Source: Candidatus Doudnabacteria bacterium (GTDB taxonomy: Bacteria; Patescibacteriota; Doudnabacteria; UBA920). From it: a DNA stretch of 17,138 nucleotides. Position 1 is the stretch's first letter. Every line of letters starts with the position of its first letter. A model generated the notes under the pieces. The model saw only the letters and a program-made list of their open reading frames with translations, had not been told where the DNA came from and did no database searches. Positions 1 to 5,692 of the stretch are shown piece after piece. Made by a program: the position numbers and the translations under genes. The stretch is from positions 1 through 17,138 of the forward strand of contig JAHFJK010000017.1 of NCBI GenBank assembly GCA_023245915.1. The letters are read 5' to 3'.

Positions 1-34
1 ATCGTAAAAGGTAAAATTGAAAATCTCCTACATA

Positions 35-74
35 GGGTTTTGATAAGGCAATACTAGTAGCCTTACGAAAACCT
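35..74 (+). promoter_or_regulatory. Hairpin leader upstream of the radical SAM gene
   Basis: An imperfect inverted repeat has arms at about 35-49 and 60-74 (GGTTTT...AAGGC against GCCTT...AAAACC) with a short loop. It ends just before the strong Shine-Dalgarno AAAGGAGG at 75-82. Its position suggests a 5'UTR structure that could affect translation or mRNA stability. No known riboswitch class is recognised. Confidence 0.4.
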
Positions 75-89
75 AAAGGAGGTATTTCA

Positions 90-1457
90 ATGACTACAAG
101 TTCTTTAAAAAATATTGTTTTGATCGATCTGCAATACCCTTACGGGAAAAACCACGTCTACATGAATGGCTCGTTATGTGCCATAGCGGCGAGTTTAATG
201 GCTATGGGCCACTGGGTCAAGATTCTCGATTTCAATATCGATGATTCTGACGATTCAAAAATTCTGCAGCAGATTTTAGACGCTGACCTGGTTGGAATTT
301 CAGTGATCGGTTCGCCGTTTATTCCCAGCGCCATTGAATTTTCCAATCGCTTCAGTTCTAAAGTGACTTTAATCGGCGGTCAGGTAATTGCAAAACTGCA
401 GCGGGAACAGTTTGAACAATTGTTCAAAGGAACCAGAGCCACGCAGGTGATTTCAACCGCCGACTTAGCCATTGCCCTTGGTTGCTCGCCCCAAGTCATT
501 CCCGACTCGTTTTCCAGTCCGCTTACACCGGTTTGGCAATCGATGGGAAAACAACGGCTTAAAGAGTATCTGTCGCATGAGTTCGCGCTGCTGGTATCGC
601 AAGGATGCGCTTACGATTGCGTCTTCTGCGGGGCAAAGAAACGAGAGCGAGAGCAGTTTGTCAATCTGGAAATTTTTACCAAAGACATGCTGTTCATAGT
701 AAATTCAGCAAAGGAATTTGGCTTGACCAAAATAGAAGCTTACGCTTCCTCTCTGGATTTTTTCCAAAATCCCGAGCGGGTCACTAAGTATCTTGAGGTT
801 TTGGCCAAAATTCGCAAGCAGACCGGCGTTGACTTTAAAGTTCGCTGCCTCAGCTGCGTCAAATCATTCGTCCGTGCCTACCGCAAAGTTGACAACCTTG
901 GCGCTCTGCTCAACCTAGCAGGCCTGTGGTGCATCGGTTTCGGAGTTGATGGCACTGACGAAGAAGTTTGGAAAAGCCAGAACAAGACCCACAATGACCT
1001 CAACGAAGTCAATTTCTGCCTCGACATTTGTCAGAGTGCCGGAGTTCGAAGCGAAGTGCTCATGGTCATGGGTTTTGCCAAAGATACAGCACATTCGCTC
1101 TGGAAAAATCTCCGGAGTTCTCTTCGTTACGTCTATAGATGGAAAAAGGTAGTGCTACGCCCGTATCTCGCCAAACCTTTCATCCCTGGCAACGACGAAT
1201 GGCTTACTGACCCACGAGTGCAGCAAGTAATCAAGAACCCCGATTTGTTCTTCAATCTCGATTTCTGCGCTCTGGGTTCCCGCCTTACCCACCCCAGACG
1301 AATCCACCGTTGGATTTGCAATCTAGCCTACCTTGCCATAATCGCACTGCTAACGCCCACCGGCCATTGCACAACCTCACCTCTGTTTCCGCAGGGTTCC
1401 GGGTCACTCAAAGGCCTGCGCAGGCTAGTCAATCGTTTAATGCCTTTCGACCGATAA
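90..1457 (+). CDS. Radical SAM protein with N-terminal B12-binding-like domain
   Basis: This 455-residue protein carries the radical SAM cluster motif CxxxCxxC at C173, C177 and C180 (GCAYDCVFCGA), which should ligate a [4Fe-4S] cluster that cleaves S-adenosylmethionine. Residues 8 to about 140 resemble the Rossmann-like cobalamin-binding domain placed before many radical SAM domains (LIDLQYPYG, ADLVGISVIGSPF), but I do not see the DxHxxG cobalamin-ligand motif. The later part (GVDGTDEEVWKSQNK, VLMVMGFAKDT) looks like the rest of a radical SAM barrel. The substrate cannot be inferred. The ATG at 90 follows AAAGGAGG with 7-nt spacing, which fixes the start. A strong hairpin terminator begins at the stop codon, so the gene is probably monocistronic. 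Its codons are more GC-rich than those of the TA genes next door, so transfer is possible but not shown. Confidence 0.85.
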   Translation: MTTSSLKNIVLIDLQYPYGKNHVYMNGSLCAIAASLMAMGHWVKILDFNIDDSDDSKILQQILDADLVGISVIGSPFIPSAIEFSNRFSSKVTLIGGQVIAKLQREQFEQLFKGTRATQVISTADLAIALGCSPQVIPDSFSSPLTPVWQSMGKQRLKEYLSHEFALLVSQGCAYDCVFCGAKKREREQFVNLEIFTKDMLFIVNSAKEFGLTKIEAYASSLDFFQNPERVTKYLEVLAKIRKQTGVDFKVRCLSCVKSFVRAYRKVDNLGALLNLAGLWCIGFGVDGTDEEVWKSQNKTHNDLNEVNFCLDICQSAGVRSEVLMVMGFAKDTAHSLWKNLRSSLRYVYRWKKVVLRPYLAKPFIPGNDEWLTDPRVQQVIKNPDLFFNLDFCALGSRLTHPRRIHRWICNLAYLAIIALLTPTGHCTTSPLFPQGSGSLKGLRRLVNRLMPFDR

Positions 1458-1530
1458 AAAAGGCGGGTCTTTGGGAGCCTCGTCCCCAAACTTAAAAGGC
1501 ACGGACGCACCCGGGCCTTTCTTTTTATTT
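1456..1530. terminator. Bidirectional terminator between convergent genes
   Basis: AAAAAAGGCGGGT (1456-1468) pairs, with a small bulge, with ACCCGGGCCTTTCTTTTT (1509-1526). An inner stem TTTGGG/CCCAAA lies at 1470-1475/1485-1490. T-runs at the outer ends on both strands suit termination of the radical SAM gene (+) and of the minus-strand TA/murA side. Confidence 0.7.
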
Positions 1531-1596
1531 ATATGCTATGTATCATCTCAATCTTCGCGCCCAAACTTTTCAGTCTTTGCGCTAAATTTTCATAGC
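1529..1596 (-). pseudogene. Duplicated 3' end of murA (remnant)
   Basis: On the minus strand this stretch reads YENLAQRLKSLGAKIEMIHS followed by I and a stop. This is the C-terminus of the intact MurA encoded from 3859 to 2333 with one substitution (Val to Ala). At the DNA level 58 of 66 positions match between 1531-1596 and 2335-2400. Most differences are third-position and synonymous. Upstream of the Tyr codon the similarity stops abruptly and no start codon or gene body exists, so this is a fragment. It lies just beyond the antitoxin gene, so the TA module is bracketed by a direct repeat of the murA 3' end. The frame is open upstream for several codons but carries unrelated sequence. Confidence 0.85.
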
Positions 1597-1614
1597 TCGT
1601 TTGCAAACCCTGTA

Positions 1615-1947
1615 TTAGGAATTTTTATTTTCGTATTGCTTTTTCGGTTCTCTTAAAACATTATAGTCAATCCGGCCGTGGGAATATTGGTGGATCAAAG
1701 AAGACAACAAAGTCTGGTAAGGTATACCCTGCTCGGCGGCCTTGGATTTAACTTTGTACAAATCGCCCTGGGAAATCCTAATGTTTATATTTTTGTTTTT
1801 TTCCATTGTGGCCTTGGCCGCGGCTACGAGTTTGGCCATCTCCTGTTTGACGTTAGGCACAGATTTAAAGCCTTCCTTTTCCAAGCCTTCCTCAACTTCT
1901 TTTTCGTAGTCATCTAACTCATAATCAAAATCAGTTGTTTTGCTCAT
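1615..1947 (-). CDS. CopG/BrnA-like antitoxin
   Basis: A 110-residue protein with an acidic N-terminal half (YELDDYEKEVEEGLEKEGF), a lysine-rich middle and a C-terminal ribbon-helix-helix-like segment (INIRISQGDLYKVKSKAAEQ then GIPYQTLLSSLIHQY, about residues 54-90), as in CopG-family antitoxins. It should neutralise the preceding toxin and repress their shared promoter. Its ATG overlaps the toxin stop by 4 bp (ATGA), indicating translational coupling. Toxin-first order matches brnTA operons. It ends 19 bp before the duplicated murA 3' end. The family call is by motif only; a more distant ribbon-helix-helix antitoxin class is possible. Confidence 0.75.
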   Translation of the reverse strand: MSKTTDFDYELDDYEKEVEEGLEKEGFKSVPNVKQEMAKLVAAAKATMEKNKNINIRISQGDLYKVKSKAAEQGIPYQTLLSSLIHQYSHGRIDYNVLREPKKQYENKNS

Positions 1948-2261
1948 AAATTATTTCCTTTTCCGCCAAAGGCGGACTCGCCTTTGGCGGGCTTGCTTAA
2001 ATATTTTTTAAATGCTTTCCTGCTGGGATAAATAGTTTTTAAAAAGATAACCTCATCATTTTCAACATAAGGAACCACATAACAGTAATTTTTTATTAAA
2101 ACAACAAAAATTTTTTGCTCCGGATATTTTTGCTGATTTGGATGTTTAACAGTTACTAATGCTTTACCTGCAAGGATTGCCCTTGCAGCATCTTCAAACC
2201 CCATACCTCTTGTAGCTTTAATTAAAAGATTTTTATCGTCGTTCCATTCAAAAGGCTTCAT
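1944..2261 (-). CDS. BrnT-like type II toxin (putative RNase)
   Basis: A 105-residue protein with the BrnT-like opening FEWNDDKNLLIKATRGMGFEDA and the strand pattern KIFVVLIKNYCYVVPYVENDEVIFLKTIYPSRKAFKKYL. Known BrnT toxins are RelE-fold ribonucleases inhibited by a DNA-binding BrnA partner, and the following CopG-like gene overlaps by 4 bp, as expected. The family core ends near KKYLSK. The last ~17 residues (PAKGESAFGGKGNNL) come from a perfect palindrome and look like an added tail. A textbook promoter ends 6 nt before the ATG, so the mRNA is probably leaderless. Catalytic residues cannot be assigned confidently; a DUF4258-like toxin is the main alternative. Confidence 0.72.
   Translation of the reverse strand: MKPFEWNDDKNLLIKATRGMGFEDAARAILAGKALVTVKHPNQQKYPEQKIFVVLIKNYCYVVPYVENDEVIFLKTIYPSRKAFKKYLSKPAKGESAFGGKGNNL
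1963..1990. repeat. Perfect GC-rich palindrome inside the toxin 3' end
   Basis: The arms CCGCCAAAGGCG (1963-1974) and CGCCTTTGGCGG (1979-1990) are exact reverse complements around the loop GACT. Each arm is itself nearly palindromic. It lies within the last codons of the BrnT-like gene and supplies its unusual tail. It resembles the small palindromic elements seen elsewhere in this window (3941-4123, 4999-5049, 8339, 8807). Confidence 0.75.
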
Positions 2262-2267
2262 ATCTCT

Positions 2268-2296
2268 ATTTTATTACAAACGATATGATTTGTCAA
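2268..2296 (-). promoter_or_regulatory. Sigma-70 promoter of the BrnT/CopG operon
   Basis: On the minus strand TTGACA (2296-2291), a 17-bp spacer and TAAAAT (2273-2268) form a near-consensus promoter. The expected start point coincides with the ATG at 2261. Inverted hexamers CATATC (2259-2264) and GATATG (2282-2287) flank the -10 box and could be an antitoxin operator. Confidence 0.8.
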
Positions 2297-2302
2297 TATG
2301 AG

Positions 2303-2333
2303 CAAAAAACGCCCTAAAATGTAGCCGTTTCGC
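2303..2333 (-). terminator. Weak terminator after intact murA
   Basis: Directly after the murA stop, the minus strand has a short AAACG/CGTTT stem with a GC-rich loop base, followed by a run of six T (2308-2303). The stem is only about 5 bp, so termination may be weak and murA could read into the TA module. Confidence 0.35.
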
Positions 2334-3859
2334 TATATGCTATGAATCATTTCTATCTTGGCTCCCAAACTTTTCAGCCTTTGGACTAAATTTTCATAGC
2401 CGCGGTTTATGGAGTAGACGTTCCTAAGCACCGATGTGCCTTTGGCCGCCAGCATGGCTATTAAAATTATCGCGGCCGGGCGCAAAGCTGGGGGGCAAAT
2501 GACTTCTTCCCCTCTAAGTTCAGTTGGACCCTCGATGTAAACCCGATGAGCGTCCGCCAAAATAATGTTGGCGCGCAGTTTATTTAGTTCCAAGTAATAA
2601 ATCGCGCGGTTTTCGTAAACCCAGTCGTGAATTAAAGTTGTGCCTTTGGCCTGCGTGGCAATGGGCACAAAGAAGGGAAGATTATCTATATTTATTCCGG
2701 CTAATGACGGCAGGGGATGCAACTTTTCTTCCAAAGCCACCAGCTTGGAAGGAAAAGTTTTAATATCGACTAAATTTGCCGCGCCATTATAATTTTTGTA
2801 TTTTTTCAATATTTTATATTTAAATCCCATCTTTTCCAGCTTAAGTAATTCCAACTCCAAAAAATCAATCGGACATCGCTCTATTGTAATTGACGAGTTG
2901 GTTGTTGCGGCCAAAGACAAAAATAACATTGCTTCAATGGGGTCTTCGCTTAAATAAAATTCGCATTTTTGGTTAATATACATTTTGCCATGAACTTTTA
3001 ATGTCGACGTGCCAATTCCTTCAATTTTCACTCCCAGCTTTTGCAAAAAATGGCACAAATCTGCAACCATATAATTGGCAGATGCCAGCTTGATAGTTGT
3101 AACTCCGGAAATTTTACTGGCGGCCATTAAAACATTTTCTGTAACTGTGTCTCCCATCTCATATAAAACAACGTCTGCCGATTTCAGTCGGACGGATGAA
3201 ACTTCGTAGTGATCATGAGTGGTTTTAATTTTCACTCCCAATTTTTCCAGGGCAAACAAATGTGGCCTAACCGTTCGCTCGCCTAATTTACACCCGCCGG
3301 CAAGGGGAAGGTTAAATTCTTTGAGTAGGTGAGACAGAGGGCCCAAAAGCATTAAAACACTGCGGGTTTTAACTGCGGCCTGTTTATTTATCGCGCTAAT
3401 ATTAATTTTATCAACGCCGGTAATTTCTACATTACTGCCTTGCCATTTCACGCTAGCCCCAATGCTGGTCAAAACCTCAATTATTCGATGCACTTCTTCT
3501 ATCTTGGGCAGATTTTTTAAAACCGTTTTGCCTTTGTTGAGCAGTGAAGCGCATAAAAGCGCCACGGCGGCATTTTTAGAAGTATTTACAGTTACTTTGC
3601 CGAAAAGTTTACGTCCGCCGTCTATTTTAAAATTGACGGATTTGTCAGCCAGCATGATTATTTCATGGTTCAACACGCCGCTGATTTTTGCCAGCATCTC
3701 TGTGGTGAGATTTTGCTGGCCTTTTTCCATGCGGGCAACCGCGGATTGGCTAGTTTTTAGAGCTTGGGCAAAAGCGCTTTGGGTAAAACCTTTTAATTCC
3801 CTGACTTCGGCAATAAACTGCCCAATTTTGATTTGTTCCCGGGTTACAGATTTAATCAT
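2333..3859 (-). CDS. murA: UDP-GlcNAc enolpyruvyltransferase with N-terminal HTH domain
   Basis: MurA transfers enolpyruvate from PEP to UDP-N-acetylglucosamine, the first committed step of peptidoglycan synthesis, in the cytoplasm. From the ATG at 3859 the protein has 508 residues, against about 420 usually. The extra ~70 N-terminal residues form an XRE-type helix-turn-helix (IGQFIAEVRELKGFTQSAFA, then TSQSAVARMEKGQQN). The enzyme part follows: SKNAA (Lys95-Asn96, the substrate-binding pair), GGCKLGER with catalytic Cys190, repeated inside-out-barrel strands, and INRGYE near the end (Arg486). A longer reading from TTG at 3889 is rejected because that codon lies in the extended -10 element. 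No clear Shine-Dalgarno is visible. The HTH may bind the operator-like repeats at 3855 and 3927, giving autoregulation (inference). Its last ~22 codons are duplicated at 1529-1596. Confidence 0.92.
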   Translation of the reverse strand: MIKSVTREQIKIGQFIAEVRELKGFTQSAFAQALKTSQSAVARMEKGQQNLTTEMLAKISGVLNHEIIMLADKSVNFKIDGGRKLFGKVTVNTSKNAAVALLCASLLNKGKTVLKNLPKIEEVHRIIEVLTSIGASVKWQGSNVEITGVDKINISAINKQAAVKTRSVLMLLGPLSHLLKEFNLPLAGGCKLGERTVRPHLFALEKLGVKIKTTHDHYEVSSVRLKSADVVLYEMGDTVTENVLMAASKISGVTTIKLASANYMVADLCHFLQKLGVKIEGIGTSTLKVHGKMYINQKCEFYLSEDPIEAMLFLSLAATTNSSITIERCPIDFLELELLKLEKMGFKYKILKKYKNYNGAANLVDIKTFPSKLVALEEKLHPLPSLAGINIDNLPFFVPIATQAKGTTLIHDWVYENRAIYYLELNKLRANIILADAHRVYIEGPTELRGEEVICPPALRPAAIILIAMLAAKGTSVLRNVYSINRGYENLVQRLKSLGAKIEMIHSI

Positions 3860-3866
3860 ACATGAT
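3855..3866. promoter_or_regulatory. Operator-like inverted repeat over the murA start codon
   Basis: ATCATACATGAT has inverted arms ATCAT/ATGAT separated by 2 bp and overlaps the murA ATG. A near-identical site, ATCATATATGAC, lies at 3927-3938, with centres 72 bp apart. The two bracket the promoter at 3880-3908. Confidence 0.45.
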
Positions 3867-3879
3867 ATATTGTATGGAA

Positions 3880-3908
3880 ATTTTAGCAAAAATTATCAAT
3901 TTGGTCAA
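3880..3908 (-). promoter_or_regulatory. murA promoter with extended -10
   Basis: On the minus strand TTGACC (3908-3903), a 17-bp spacer and TAAAAT (3885-3880) preceded by TGC form a strong extended -10 promoter. Transcription should begin near 3873, giving a leader of about 14 nt before the ATG at 3859. Confidence 0.8.
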
Positions 3909-3926
3909 CTATTTAATACATTTTAT

Positions 3927-3938
3927 ATCATATATGAC
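3927..3938. promoter_or_regulatory. Second operator-like inverted repeat upstream of murA
   Basis: ATCATATATGAC matches the site at 3855-3866 in 10 of 12 positions and lies upstream of the -35 box. Paired sites around a promoter are compatible with looping or cooperative repression by the HTH-MurA fusion; this is an inference. Confidence 0.4.
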
Positions 3939-3940
3939 AA

Positions 3941-4123
3941 CCCCGCCCTTTGTTTAAAAAGGGCGGGGTGACAAAACCGCCAATAGGGCGGCCTACATTT
4001 TTATTCTCCCCAATTCATGGGGAGATGTCCCGCCTCTGGCGGGACAGAGGGGTTAAAACTAATGTTAGCCTCTCCCTTGATCCCTCTCCATTAAATGCCT
4101 GCCTGCGGTAGGCAGGGAGAGGG
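3941..4123. repeat. Cluster of four GC-rich intergenic palindromes
   Basis: This gene-free stretch holds four hairpins: CCCCGCCCTTT/AAAGGGCGGGG (3941-3951/3958-3968), CTCCCC/GGGGAG (4006-4011/4019-4024), TGTCCCGCC/GGCGGGACA (4026-4034/4038-4046), and a nested CCCTCTCC/GGAGAGGG (4082-4089/4116-4123) enclosing CCTGCCT/AGGCAGG (4098-4104/4110-4116). None has a good T-run on either side, so they look like palindromic repeats more than classical terminators. They lie between the 3' end of the 4129-4347 gene and the murA promoter. Confidence 0.75.
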
Positions 4124-4128
4124 AAATT

Positions 4129-4347
4129 CTAAAAATGCAAAAGTTTAGCAAACCAGCTATCCACCAAATGCGACCGCTGGTTAGCAAAATAAAGTCCCAA
4201 AATTACGGCCAAATAAACTGCGTTTAAAATTACGACTTTAACCAAATCGTGTTTTATAATCCGGTACTCAACCGCATGCGCAAGAACTGGCGTTTGACCG
4301 GAAGTCTGATTAAACTCATAGCCTTGTCTTTTGTGCTTTTTAGACAT
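4129..4347 (-). CDS. Small single-pass membrane protein, function unknown
   Basis: A 72-residue protein with a basic N-terminus (MSKKHKRQGYEF), a polar stretch, one predicted membrane helix at about residues 37-55 (VVILNAVYLAVILGLYFA) and a short tail (WFAKLLHF). Charge distribution suggests the basic N-terminus faces the cytoplasm. I do not recognise a named family. It diverges from the DUF4446 gene, with 165 bp of repeat-rich DNA between them. ATG at 4347 is the first good start, and no strong Shine-Dalgarno is seen. Confidence 0.6.
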   Translation of the reverse strand: MSKKHKRQGYEFNQTSGQTPVLAHAVEYRIIKHDLVKVVILNAVYLAVILGLYFANQRSHLVDSWFAKLLHF

Positions 4348-4470
4348 AAATTTGCAGATACTGATATACGAATTTTAATACTGATGATGCTGATAATACG
4401 GACATAAAAGAAATCAGAATTGTCAGTATCAACCGTACCCATCAGTATATCCGTATCATATCCAATTTTA
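4348..4470. repeat. Degenerate TACTGAT / ATACGGA repeat in divergent intergenic region
   Basis: The region repeatedly uses the words TACTGAT, ATCAGTAT and (A)TCCGTAT or ATACGGA in both orientations (for example about 4356-4410 and 4438-4462). Inverted pairs such as GATAATACGGACAT and ATATCCGTATCATA occur. It looks like a degenerate intergenic repeat. It may contain the minus-strand promoter for the 4129-4347 gene, which I could not place confidently. Confidence 0.5.
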
Positions 4471-4473
4471 CAT

Positions 4474-4502
4474 TTGAACGCAACCTCGCCTAATGCTACA
4501 AT
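4474..4502 (+). promoter_or_regulatory. Promoter of the DUF4446 gene
   Basis: TTGAAC (4474-4479), a 17-bp spacer and TACAAT (4497-4502) form a good sigma-70 promoter. The expected start is near 4509, only about 4 nt before the ATG at 4513, so the transcript should be nearly leaderless. Confidence 0.75.
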
Positions 4503-4512
4503 GGGTTAGCTT

Positions 4513-5073
4513 ATGATATTTTCGTCGCAAAATATAGCTCTTTTGTTGGGGATTTTAGCCCTTTTAATCGGCTTATATTGCATTTGGCAAATTTATTCTA
4601 TCAATAAACTCCGCAGCACTTTTTTTGCGGGCAGTAAAGCCATAAGTTTGGAGGACATTATCCTAACTTTGCAAAACCAGCTCAATGAAAGTCAAACCCA
4701 CCTGGAATTTGTGGAAACTGCTTTAAATGAATTAAAAAAAGATTTTGGTTTTGCGGTGCAAAAAGTCGGACTAGTTAGGTTTAATCCTTTTAATGACGGT
4801 GGAGGGAATTTTAGTTTTACAATTGCGCTGCTGGACCAGCATGACAGTGGAGTCATTATTACCTCCATGTACGGGCGGGAACAAAACAGAATTTATACAA
4901 AAAGGATTTTGCAAGGTAAATACGACAGTCAGTTGACAGAAGAGGAGCTGCAGGCAATACAACAGGCAAATTCTAAAATCGAAAGTCTAAAACCTAAACC
5001 CGCCTCGACTCGCGTAGTTTTATCCAATATCGAGTCGACGCGAGGCGGGCAAAATCGAAAGTCTAAAGTTTAA
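4513..5073 (+). CDS. DUF4446 family membrane-anchored protein
   Basis: A 186-residue protein. An N-terminal membrane helix (about residues 8-28, IALLLGILALLIGLYCIWQI) is followed by a probable coiled coil (about 45-78) and then the DUF4446 signature: KVGLVRFNPFNDGGGNFSFT, ALLDQHDSGVIITSMYGREQ, RIYTKRILQGKYDSQLTEEE. The family is of unknown function and is often near cell-envelope or chromosome-partition genes. The last ~26 residues (from PKPAST onward) come from an inserted palindromic element flanked by a 17-bp direct repeat. Without it the protein would end SKIESLKFKI. A bactofilin gene follows 100 bp downstream. Confidence 0.85.
   Translation: MIFSSQNIALLLGILALLIGLYCIWQIYSINKLRSTFFAGSKAISLEDIILTLQNQLNESQTHLEFVETALNELKKDFGFAVQKVGLVRFNPFNDGGGNFSFTIALLDQHDSGVIITSMYGREQNRIYTKRILQGKYDSQLTEEELQAIQQANSKIESLKPKPASTRVVLSNIESTRGGQNRKSKV
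4975..5067. repeat. Palindromic element flanked by a 17-bp direct repeat
   Basis: AAAATCGAAAGTCTAAA occurs exactly at 4975-4991 and 5051-5067. Between the copies lies an imperfect palindrome with outer arms CCCGCCTCG (4999-5007) / CGAGGCGGG (5041-5049) and inner arms CGACTCG (5005-5011) / CGAGTCG (5031-5037). The arrangement looks like insertion with target duplication of a REP/MITE-like element. The 76-bp period is not a multiple of three, so the insertion changes the reading frame at the end of the DUF4446 gene. Confidence 0.8.
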
Positions 5074-5173
5074 AATTTAATAATTTGTTTAGATTTTAGA
5101 ATTTAGATTTTTAAAATACATACAAAACCAGATCTTTAATTAAGATAGCAAAACTATCGGAAAGGCAAAATTT

Positions 5174-5590
5174 ATGGATAAATCTTTAGACAGCGGATTA
5201 AACGGCCCGGCAGAGACCGTGGTCGGTCCGAGCGTAAAAATTCAAGGGGATTTAAACAGCGAAGGCAATATAAAAATTGAAGGTCAGGTAACGGGCAAAA
5301 TTAAAACCAGCCAAAGCGTGCTGGTAATTCCCGGAGCAAAAATTGCCGCAGATGTAGTCGCTGGAAACGCAATTATTGGAGGTGAAATTTTGGGAAATTT
5401 AAAAATTTCCGGCAATTTGGTGCTGCAAGGGTCGGCAAAAATTTCCGGCGATATTTTCTGCCAAATCCTGCGCGTTGAAGACGGCGCTCAATTTACAGGT
5501 AAATGCAATATGGGAACCAATGGCACCGGGCCAATGGTTACCACTTCAGGAAAAAAGAAAGGCGAAGTGGAACTGGAGCCGGAAGAGTAA
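5174..5590 (+). CDS. Bactofilin (polymer-forming cytoskeletal protein)
   Basis: A 138-residue bactofilin. The core, about residues 16-110, is built of short glycine- and isoleucine-rich rungs (VKIQGDLNSEGNIKIEGQVT, KIAADVVAGNAIIGGEILGN, LVLQGSAKISGDI) typical of the right-handed beta-helix that polymerises without nucleotide. The N-terminal and acidic C-terminal tails (KKKGEVELEPEE) are flexible, as usual in the family. Bactofilins act at the inner membrane face as scaffolds for cell-wall or shape proteins. The ATG is preceded by GGAAAGG (5159-5165), a moderate ribosome site with 8-nt spacing. It lies in the same direction as the DUF4446 gene and may be co-transcribed with it; no separate promoter is convincing. 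Confidence 0.9.
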   Translation: MDKSLDSGLNGPAETVVGPSVKIQGDLNSEGNIKIEGQVTGKIKTSQSVLVIPGAKIAADVVAGNAIIGGEILGNLKISGNLVLQGSAKISGDIFCQILRVEDGAQFTGKCNMGTNGTGPMVTTSGKKKGEVELEPEE

Positions 5591-5597
5591 TCATTTA

Positions 5598-5685
5598 ATT
5601 TCAAATTTCCAATTTCAAATATCAAACCAGGCTTTGAAATTTTAATATTTTGATTTGATTTGAAATTTGTAATTTGATATCTGGA
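5598..5685. repeat. AT-rich inverted repeat (AATTTCAAAT type)
   Basis: The upstream arm (about 5598-5625, words AATTTCAAATTTCCAATTTC) is largely complementary to the downstream arm (about 5648-5685, TTTGATTTGATTTGAAATTT and following). It would form a long AT-rich hairpin between the bactofilin stop and the next start. It might aid termination or be a repeat relic. Confidence 0.55.
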
Positions 5686-5692
5686 ATTTTAA

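Noticed and set aside
3860..3889. Longer MurA start at TTG 3889
   Set aside because: That TTG lies within the extended -10 element of the murA promoter, so it would not be in the mRNA. ATG 3859 is preferred.
3462..3971. 169-codon plus-strand frame opposite murA
   Set aside because: It overlaps well-supported murA coding sequence and promoter, and the translation has no recognisable features.
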